NCBI RefSeq assembly: GCF_012489685.1
Contig: NC_080046.1
Span: forward strand, 36,729,176 to 36,793,175
Length of the DNA stretch: 64,000 nucleotides
Source of the DNA: Lotus japonicus
Lineage: Eukaryota > Streptophyta > Magnoliopsida > Fabales > Fabaceae
Reading direction: 5' to 3'
Shown one piece after another: positions 56,800 through 64,000 of this stretch; positions within the stretch are counted from its first letter, which is position 1; each line of letters starts with the position of its first letter. Both the position numbers and the translations under genes were made by a program. Below the pieces are notes generated by a model. The model searched no databases and had not been told where the DNA came from. It saw only the letters and a list, made by a program, of their open reading frames with translations.

Positions 56800-57211
56800 T
56801 GTAACACCCCGATTTCGGTGGCGTCACTTTAGTAACCAAAATAAACTTAATGCGGAAAAACGTAAATATTTTTTTTTGTCGATAATATAAACAAGACTGA
56901 AATAAATAAAACCCAAATCCGAAAGGCAACAGAACTAATATACAATATATGTAACATCCCCCGCTGTAAATAGCGACCTCGTCACAGTAACCTCCAGTGA
57001 CGGAAAGTAGAAAAGTGTAACGCCCGTAGGAAAAATGTACAATCCCAAAATGACAGGTCCAGTGTCAGCAACACAAGCCCTCCAAAAATAAGAATAAGTC
57101 AGAGCTATGACATTAACACCCAACCTTAGTAGACTCTAAACACCCATCCCCCATACTTCCATCATCGACTCTCATCTGGTCATGCATGAAGTCCGGGTCC
57201 ACGTCGAAGGC

Positions 57212-57298
57212 TCAGTAGTAGTCATTTCGCTCCGGGTCTTCCCCGAACGACGAAGAATCACGAAAGAATCCACCGACGACATCTGACAAAAAGGGCAT
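57212..57298 (-). pseudogene. LTR-embedded frame remnant
   Basis: 28 codons from ATG (57296-57298) to TGA (57212-57214), ending DSSSFGEDPERNDYY. They match the ends of the frames at 6759-6920 and 11544-11756. Further upstream the similarity continues in another frame, so an indel has broken it. Confidence 0.4.
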
Positions 57299-57861
57299 AC
57301 ATAGCCCCCCAAACACAGGTAGCATGTGCAAGGGTCAACTTACAGAATACAGTATGGAGAATACAAGACATCAGGTAAAGTATAAGGGGTATATATATAT
57401 GTTGTATATATACATATAAGTTCTGCATTGTCTACCCTAAGGTTTAAACATAGCATGTTATCAAATCTCTAGTACAATTCAATCATCAAAGCACATAACG
57501 ATATTTATCAACATCTACTCATCAAAACACATAACGATGTTTATCAACATCAACTCCTCTAAACACATAACGATGTTCATCAACATCAACTCATCCAAAT
57601 CCCCCAACGAATATAATTAGAGTGCATGATATGTCAATGCAACGTCAATCTCGACGATTCCTGAAGAAGTAGGCTGGGCACGATCGAGTCGGTCCTAACA
57701 CTGGCATTGTGTCGACCATAACCCTCGAGTGTCACTTACAACCTTGACATAGCCGGATCAGTCCTAACCCTGAGGGTCGACTTTTCCCTCCGCTATGCCC
57801 GACAATCAACAGGTCGATCCTAACCTCACGGTCGATCATATCCCCCATCGATGTCTGAATT

Positions 57862-57994
57862 ACCCGAAGGCATAAACTGTACCCGAAGGCATAAACTGTA
57901 CCCGAAGGCATATACTGTACCCGAAGGTATAAACTGTACCCGAAGGCATAAACTGTACCCGAAGGCATATACTGTACCCGAAGGTATAAACTGT
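57862..57994 (-). repeat. 19 bp minisatellite, 7 copies
   Basis: Seven 19 bp units (ACCCGAAGGCATAAACTGT and close variants) start at 57862 and every 19 bp after. It lies 1.06-1.19 kb from the LTR 3' end. The frames across it (both strands) are repeat artefacts. Confidence 0.9.
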
Positions 57995-60403
57995 CTCATG
58001 ATGATCTCCAAATCATCCGACTCATCTCCATCCGATGGTCAAAACTGCTCAACGAGCAAGAGTATCAACATACTCGGAAACTATCAATTTCCCGGACTTA
58101 TCCCCCGGATAGCCCAACAACACAGCTGCTACAACAGCACAAGAGCATCAACATACTCACTACTTCTCAACTTCCTCAACACTTGGATCCGACGACACTT
58201 CTCGTTTTCCAAAAACTAAGATTTGCATCCTAAGCTTCCTTTCGAGTTTGTTATCATTATTTGAAGATTTAGAGGTTGTTTAATGTCTTATGAGTTTCCT
58301 TTTCAAAATAATATCCTTTTAGTCTTATCACAACATCTTATAAGTTCCCGGGATCTCCTAATCCCCAACTGACTCCAGAGAATGTCTCGATCCATAAAAC
58401 ACCATTACAAGGTCCGAATCTCATTCGTCCTACCAACTTTCTCAAAACTCTCAGAATAAAATCGGCATGACCTGCCCGCTATTCTCACTATTCAGAATCT
58501 CAGATCTCATTGCTAAAGCATAAATAACTCAGCACCATCAATCAACATGTCATATATCAACATAATAAGCAATAACCACATAGCACTTAGCATATAAGGC
58601 ATGCATCACACATCCTAAATTACCCACATAGCACATAGCATGTAAGTCAATCTCAAAAACAGTCAGTAGATGAATCATCTACATTGTCAGCCGAAGCCTC
58701 AGAAAACATTTTACCAATCAAACACAAACAAGTGCATAAACAGTAAATCAAGTCGAATGCGTCGACACCTAAAGCATTAACTAGCAAGGTAAGTTGCCCT
58801 TACCTCTAGTTATTCCAGCGTTCTCCTCAAACGTTCCTTCACAATGAGCTCCTTGATCTTCAGGAAATTCTTCAAAAGAACCTTTAGAGTAAAACCACAG
58901 AATTCCATCAAGGACTATCAGAAACTCAGTAATCAATACTCACTAAGGTTACACGAAGTAGTATATACTCCGAGGTACGATAATCTAGCGCGAAAGGACA
59001 AGTTTTCGAAAAAGGAATTTTCCCCCTCCCCCCTTAGGGTGCTCGGCCACTATTGGTAATTGTTGGGTTCGATTTTTCTTCGATCAAACTTGGTTCCTAT
59101 GCTATCATTAGCCGTAACTAAGGGTATTCTAAACTCGGAAAAATTATCGGATCAAAAACTGTCGCAGGGGTATTTTGGTCATGATTTTTAACTTAGAATT
59201 TCAAAACTGAAATCCCGAAAAGCAAATTTGACAGGGACGTCACCAACGACGTTTATGACAACTAATCCTACTAGCACTAAGCTAAGGCGATAGTTTTCAG
59301 CCTAAAGGTTGAAGCTTTACTCCAAAAATGGGTATTTAAGGCTAAAATTGATTCCGGCGGAGTTTCGGCGACATAACGGAAAAACTAATCCGGCAGAAGT
59401 GATCTTGGGCATGTAAGGAAGATGTTTAGAATCAAAAATGAAATATTCAGGATAGTTTTGCAAAAACCTCAAAACTATCAGCTCAGAAAAGTCTATAGAA
59501 AAGCTATGGAAAAAGCGATCAGAGGTAAGGATTAGCGACTATACCTCGAAACCTTGAAGTAGCAACTGTTGGATCAACGATCAAGCAAGTAATGAAGAAA
59601 ATCTCTTCTTCCTCTTCCTTCTATGGAGCTCGCGGCCTTGGAGAGAAAATGGAGGAGTTTTTGTGATTTTTCTCACCTTTCTTGCTATATATAGAGGTTG
59701 GCAAAACGCGGTAAAATGAAAGTTTCGCGAATCTGACTTTTCCGGCTTCATTCTCCATGAATTCTAAGATAGGTTTTGGCGAAAGAATTCCAAAACTAAA
59801 ACAAGGTCTCCTTGTATTTTTGGCAACTAATGCATAGTCGGTGTAAAACTATTTTACCCGATAAGTTGCTTTTTGCATCGAATGTCGGAATGGAAAACTT
59901 CCTTCTGAAGAAAGATTGAAATCATCAAGAGAAATGGGTGTACGCATGTAGAATCTTCATTTGATGTTCCGAATAGAAAAAAGTCTTCATTGTCGGGTGA
60001 TTCTAGGGTTTTGAAATACCAGGGTTTCGGTTTCGGCAAACTTCCGATGATTGGAATCGGACGTTCGTAGATCCTAAAGTTTCGCCTCGAAACGATTGTG
60101 ATATATGGAAAAAGAGAAGTTCTAACATTTCTCTGAAGATTTTTGGAATTAACTTCCATCGTGCCTAAAAGTGAAAACTAGCTATATACTAGGGTTTCTG
60201 ACCTAGGTTTAAGCGTATAACGATCGTGCTATAACTTTTATCGACTCTGGTACAATCCTTAGTCTTTTCCTGAACTTTCTCCTTCATAAATTTATTTCAT
60301 TTGGTAAACTCTAGTTCAGGATTCCCTTCACGATATATCAACCCTAATCGTGAATAGGATTCTATTTACTTGGCATAAGTTTAAAAAAAACTTGGGCCTT
60401 ACA

Positions 60404-61581
60404 GCGTGCTAGAAAGAATTCGACACCAGAACGCCGGGGGGCAACAAAATGTTGCTGCTGTGGTGGAACAATTGTTGAACCAACATGGCTTCAACGTGGG
60501 TTTCGCGAATAGACCCCATTTTGTGTCGGCCTTCACGGAAGAAGTTCTCGAATCAGAACTTCCTCGAGGCTGGAAGGTCCCCAAATTCACTAAGTTCTCT
60601 GGGGATTCAGGAGAGTCTACTGTAGAACACATCGCCAGGTATCAAATCGAAGCAGGGGACTTAGCCATCAACGAAAATTTAAAAATGAAGTACTTCCCGA
60701 GTTCTTTAACTAAGAATGCCTTTACCTAGTTCACCACCCTCGCCCGTAGGTCAGTCCATACGTGGGCCCAATTGGAAAGAATTTTCCATGAACAATTCTT
60801 TAGGGGAGAGTGCAAAGTAAGTTTGAAAGATTTGGCTAGTGTCAAAAGAAAGCCAGCAGAGTCCATTGACGATTATCTAAACAGGTTTAGGATGCTTAAA
60901 TCTCGATGTTTCACTCATGTCCCTGAACACGAGCTAGTTGTCCTAGCTGCTGGTGGTTTAGAGTATTCTATTAGAAAGAAAATCGATACTCAATATATAC
61001 GAGATATGTCCTTACTCGCAGACAGAGTGAGACATATTGAATTACTAAAGGCTGAAAAGTCTGAAGAAAGGGCCAAGACTACTAAGTGGCCAAAGAAGGA
61101 AAAAGTAGCGTACATAGACACTGACCCAGTGTGTCAAAGTCCATGTGTTTATCGAGAAGTCCCTACAGACGTTGACATAAATGATGTCAATCTGGCTGAA
61201 CTCCAGCCAGGCGATCCTTATGTTTGTAAAGCATTGAAACCATATGAAAACAAACTTGGGGAGGAAAATCCCAAGAACACGATTCCTGCTGTGAAAACTT
61301 ATACTTTTGATGTGACCAAATGTGATGCAATTTATGATATACTTGTGTCTGATGGTTTGCTTGTGGTCCCTAAAGACCAAAAACTTCCTTCTCCTGAACA
61401 AAGGAAAGGGAAGAAATATTGCAAATATCACAACTTTTTTGGTCATTGGACCTCACAGTGTGTTCGTTTCAGGGATCTTGTGCAGGGGGCATTGGATTCA
61501 GGAAGACTCAAGTATGATGAAAAAGCCAAAAGCCAAATGAAGATTGACTCTGATCCATTGCAGGTAGCTGAAGCCAACTAA
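60404..61581 (+). pseudogene. gag: Tat/Ogre-like gag, capsid and zinc region
   Basis: Same frame as the end of the previous gag part. It carries GWKVPKFTKFSGDSGESTVEH, a TAG at 60727-60729 where a Trp codon would fit, and then the capsid domain HTWAQLERIFHEQFFRGE, DYLNRFRMLKSRCF and LAAGGLEYSIRKK. A histidine/cysteine motif, YCKYHNFFGHWTSQC, follows near 61417-61461. A TAA at 61579-61581 ends the stretch, but the frame continues. With only two stops in about 2.2 kb, decay is slight. Confidence 0.8.
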
Positions 61582-63249
61582 GTGGAACCCTTCTACATTG
61601 GCATGGTCGACATTTCTGAAAAGCTAGATTTGGGCCTGACACTTGGGGAGGCAAAGGAGGAAAACATTGCTGTCGAAGAACCAGAGGTCGAGAAAGAGGT
61701 GAGCTTAGAGGAGGTTTACCCCAAGGCCGGAGAAACTCTTGTTGAGTTTTTGTCCCGGAGCAAGGATGGCGTGAAAGAAGTCATACTGTGCCCTCGATGC
61801 AGCGCCGTCTTCGGCAAGTCTGCAGCCAAAGCCTACCAAGATTCTGAAATGAAAAGACATTACCAGAACAAAGTGCCTGTGTCTAGAAGGCTGAAGTATC
61901 CCCACAAGGAGTGGGTTGAGAGAGGCCAGGAACTCGATGGCCATAAAGACCAGAAGCCGAGAAGTAAAGACAAGACTTACGTCCCTGATGCTGGGTTACC
62001 AAAAAACCAATGGTTTAGGCCAGCGCCTCCAAGGCCAAGACAACACCAAAAGTGGCAGAAAATCGACTTGGGCCAGGGATCCTCTTACATCAACAATTCC
62101 CGTGTGTCGCGAAGCTACTCCTATGGTTCTGGGAACTACTATGCTCCTGAACAAATGACCAGAACTCAGTTCAGATGTTTCCTGAGGAAAAGGAAAGCTG
62201 AAAGGGAAAGAGGTGGCAAGTTCCGTTCACTATGGGACATAAAGCCAGAAGACAACCCTCGCAATGAACCTAGTGTGGCGTCGATTATCAATCAGCTGGA
62301 CAATGCCATTAAACAAGGAACAACTGTGCCACCAAACCCGCCCAAGGAAAAGGGGAAAGACGTTGTTGAAGATGAGGATGAAGACATGCTCGAAGATTTC
62401 GATGACAGTGATGGAGAAGACCTCAACATCATCTGCATAGTGTCTATCTTGCGCGCTGAATTCGACAGAATCTCAGAGGTTACAGAAAGCGAAGAAGACT
62501 ACTATGTCGAGGAAGAGCCAGATGATAACCCTTTGTGTTATTATGTGATGCAGAGAGGATCTGTTGAGGATGAGAGAGCTATTTTCCAGAGGCCAACCAA
62601 GCAGATGAAGAGCCATTTGAAACCATTATTTGTTTGGGCCAAAGTCGAGGAGAAAGGAGTTAATAAAGTCCTTGTCGATGGGGGAGCTGCAATCAACCTG
62701 ATGCCTGGGTTTATGCTCAAGAAGTTGGGTAAAACTAAAACAGATCTAATCCCACATGATATGGTACTTTCTGATTATGAAGGAAAGACAGGTTCCTCCC
62801 TGGGGGCAATCATGCTGAACATAATCGTAGGAACGGTGGCCCGCTCAACATTGTTCATTGTGGTCCCTTCAAAGGCTAATTACAATTTGTTGCTGGGAAG
62901 AGAATGGATTCATGGCGTGGGGGCAGTACCCTCGACTTTGCACCAACGTATATCCATTTGGAAGTCTGATGGGGTCGTCGAAAATGTGCAAGTAGATCAA
63001 AGCTATTATTTAGCAGAGACAGGTTACGTTGGCAAGAAGAATTTCGAGAAGAGCCTAGCCACAATCGCTCCTTTGGACACAGTGGCCAATCAATATTTCA
63101 ATCCATACTCAGAGTACTCTGTGACATTGGATCCCATCCGGGGGCTAAACCTCAATGAAGCATGCAAACCTGATGCCATGAGTCGATGGCACAGCGATGA
63201 AGAAAAAGATGCCACCACTGAGTGGCAGAATAATGGTAAAGATGATTAA
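61582..63249 (+). CDS. pol: Tat/Ogre-like gag C-terminus and aspartic protease
   Basis: About 555 codons open after the TAA at 61579, so this is a continuation of gag and not a separate gene with its own ATG. It has a CPRCSAVFGKSAAKA cysteine motif, a basic QMTRTQFRCFLRKRKAERERGG region, an acidic stretch (DEDEDMLEDFDDSDGED) and the aspartic protease active site VLVDGGAAINLMP, with NLLLGREWIHGVGAVPSTLHQ downstream. The catalytic Asp is present. It ends at TAA 63247-63249, overlapping the next frame by 8 bases. Confidence 0.8.
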   Translation: MEPFYIGMVDISEKLDLGLTLGEAKEENIAVEEPEVEKEVSLEEVYPKAGETLVEFLSRSKDGVKEVILCPRCSAVFGKSAAKAYQDSEMKRHYQNKVPVSRRLKYPHKEWVERGQELDGHKDQKPRSKDKTYVPDAGLPKNQWFRPAPPRPRQHQKWQKIDLGQGSSYINNSRVSRSYSYGSGNYYAPEQMTRTQFRCFLRKRKAERERGGKFRSLWDIKPEDNPRNEPSVASIINQLDNAIKQGTTVPPNPPKEKGKDVVEDEDEDMLEDFDDSDGEDLNIICIVSILRAEFDRISEVTESEEDYYVEEEPDDNPLCYYVMQRGSVEDERAIFQRPTKQMKSHLKPLFVWAKVEEKGVNKVLVDGGAAINLMPGFMLKKLGKTKTDLIPHDMVLSDYEGKTGSSLGAIMLNIIVGTVARSTLFIVVPSKANYNLLLGREWIHGVGAVPSTLHQRISIWKSDGVVENVQVDQSYYLAETGYVGKKNFEKSLATIAPLDTVANQYFNPYSEYSVTLDPIRGLNLNEACKPDAMSRWHSDEEKDATTEWQNNGKDD

Positions 63250-64000
63250 TTCGAGCATAGCTCGAATTTCGGCTTACGCAGCCGAAAACAAAATAAGAAC
63301 GGCCTTAGAGGCCGAAAGAATGGCCAAAGAAATGGCTATTGATGAAGCTAATGTCTCAATTCTGCCTGTCGAAATGACACCTCAGGAGGTGGCAACAACA
63401 AATAAGGATAACACGCGCTTGGAAGAAGGCGAGCAGAGTGTCGAAGAATTCGAAGACCTCAGCAATTTAAGGCTAGATTGCATCTATGATGATAGCCCAT
63501 TGGGTATTGAGAAACCAGTGATCGATGTTTCCAAGAAAATGGAAGCGCAGGACCCTTTGGAAGAAGTGGACTTGGGAGATGGTTCAGAGAAGAAGCCAAC
63601 ATACATTAGTGCTCTTATTGACCCAGAGTTAAAGGATAGGATGGTAAAATTACTCAAAGAATTCAAAGACTGTTTCGCTTGGGATTATGATGAAATGCCA
63701 GGACTTAGCCGAGAACTGGTGGAACTGCAGTTACCCATCAAAGAAGACAAGAAACCAGTCAAGCAATTACCCAGGAGGTTCCATCTAGATGTGTTGGTAA
63801 AAATCAAGGAAGAAATCGAAAGGCTCCTCAGGTGCAAATTTATCAGAACAGCTCGATATGTGGATTGGTTAGCCAACGTGGTCCCAGTAATCAAGAAGAA
63901 TGGAAAGATGAGGGTTTGTATCGACTTTCGTGATCTCAATGCTGCCACTCCAAAAGATGAATATCACATGCCCATTGCTGAGATGATGGTGGATTCCTCT
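63242..64000 (+). CDS. pol: Tat/Ogre-like RT, N-terminal part, open at window end
   Basis: From ATG 63242 no stop occurs to 64000 (253 codons). A linker (MINSSIARISAYAAENKIR...) leads to FKDCFAWDYDEMPGLSREL, IEEIERLL-like KIKEEIERLLRCKFIRTARY, NVVPVIKKNGKMRVCIDFRDLN and PKDEYHMPIAEM, the start of a gypsy RT. It lies in the +1 frame relative to the protease frame and overlaps it by 8 bases. Translation would need frameshifting, re-initiation or splicing, or this is a mutation. The catalytic YxDD region is beyond the window. Confidence 0.8.
   Translation, partial: MINSSIARISAYAAENKIRTALEAERMAKEMAIDEANVSILPVEMTPQEVATTNKDNTRLEEGEQSVEEFEDLSNLRLDCIYDDSPLGIEKPVIDVSKKMEAQDPLEEVDLGDGSEKKPTYISALIDPELKDRMVKLLKEFKDCFAWDYDEMPGLSRELVELQLPIKEDKKPVKQLPRRFHLDVLVKIKEEIERLLRCKFIRTARYVDWLANVVPVIKKNGKMRVCIDFRDLNAATPKDEYHMPIAEMMVDSS

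Larger units (their letters stand above)
56800..60403 (-). mobile_element. Gypsy solo LTR (3604 bp) in gag
   Basis: Plus-strand ends are TGTAACACCCCG and GGGCCTTACA, with perfect target duplication GCGTG (56795-56799, 60404-60408). Insert plus duplication is 3609 bp, a multiple of three, so gag stays in frame on both sides. It contains a 19 bp minisatellite, an embedded frame remnant and a TATA box (GCTATATATAG, 59684-59694). Its LTR start is the sequence duplicated in the fold-back at 35296-36687. Confidence 0.9.
55104..64000 (+). mobile_element. Tat/Ogre-like Ty3/gypsy element, runs off window
   Basis: 5' LTR, primer site, gag, protease and start of RT in order on the plus strand. It is interrupted by the solo LTR 56800-60403 and extends past the window end. 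Frames are largely intact apart from one slip and two in-frame stops, so it is younger than most of its neighbours. The RT wording (NVVPVIKKNGKMRVCIDFRDLN) and the large Glu-rich gag-protease suggest the Tat lineage; the lineage call is from memory. Confidence 0.7.

Noticed and set aside
57851..58219. 122-codon gene on the plus strand
   Set aside because: Its first third is the 19 bp minisatellite, and the rest is antisense LTR sequence without motifs.

Overview
This window is a plant nuclear, repeat-only segment. Everything recognisable is a retrotransposon or a derivative of one: Ty3/gypsy, Ty1/copia (Sirevirus-like), a Cassandra-type 5S-derived element, a LINE fragment and one MITE. I find no convincing host protein gene, tRNA gene or rRNA gene, and no CRISPR-like array. 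The Sirevirus with an envelope-like reading frame, the long-LTR Del/Tekay-type gypsy elements and the LINE RNase H resemble what I know from legumes, so a legume (possibly a clover/medic relative) is my best guess. No host gene is present to confirm it.

Region by region. (1) 1-7396: remains of a plus-strand long-LTR gypsy element. An LTR end at 124 is followed by a tRNA-Met primer site, a Cassandra-type double LTR (406-1195), a decayed internal region and a long LTR-like stretch ending at 7396 that carries a 1.56 kb tandem duplication. (2) 7580 to about 40060: one plus-strand Sirevirus-like copia element (gag, protease, integrase, RT/RNase H, env-like, PPT, 3' LTR) cut into pieces by later insertions. 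These are an unassigned 1.1 kb block (7898-9055), a 16.6 kb gypsy cluster (10943-27573, target duplication GTGGA), a copia solo LTR (28182-29289), a gypsy solo LTR (31331-34386, GTTGC) and a second copia solo LTR (34739-37626, GGAAC). The last one itself holds a fold-back gypsy LTR (35187-36687, GCACT). For four insertions (10943, 31331, 34739 and 56800) the frame arithmetic after mentally removing the insert plus one target duplication is exact, which supports the boundaries.

(3) 40061-49046: a minus-strand copia LTR (40142-44555) with a solo gypsy LTR nested inside it (40551-43752, TCTGA), the pol half of another gypsy element (44556-46587), a LINE RNase H fragment (47508-48058) and the 3' part of a further long LTR. 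(4) 49047-55103: a Del/Tekay-like gypsy element with disabled protease and RT, broken by a 2.8 kb insertion and ending against MITE-like sequence. (5) 55104-64000: a Tat/Ogre-like gypsy element (LTR, primer site, gag, protease, start of RT) that runs off the window and contains a 3.6 kb solo LTR (56800-60403, GCGTG).

The most interesting signals are in the long gypsy LTRs. Several related but diverged LTRs carry an open reading frame or its remnant that stops about 320-600 bp from the LTR 3' end, and a tandem-repeat block about 0.9-1.25 kb from that end whose repeat unit differs in each copy or family. The 16.6 kb cluster is an LTR-internal-LTR-internal-LTR array of a non-autonomous element. 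It retains only a capsid-less gag with four zinc knuckles and an integrase/chromodomain scrap, and its LTRs contain a 72 bp duplication that captured part of the primer-binding site.
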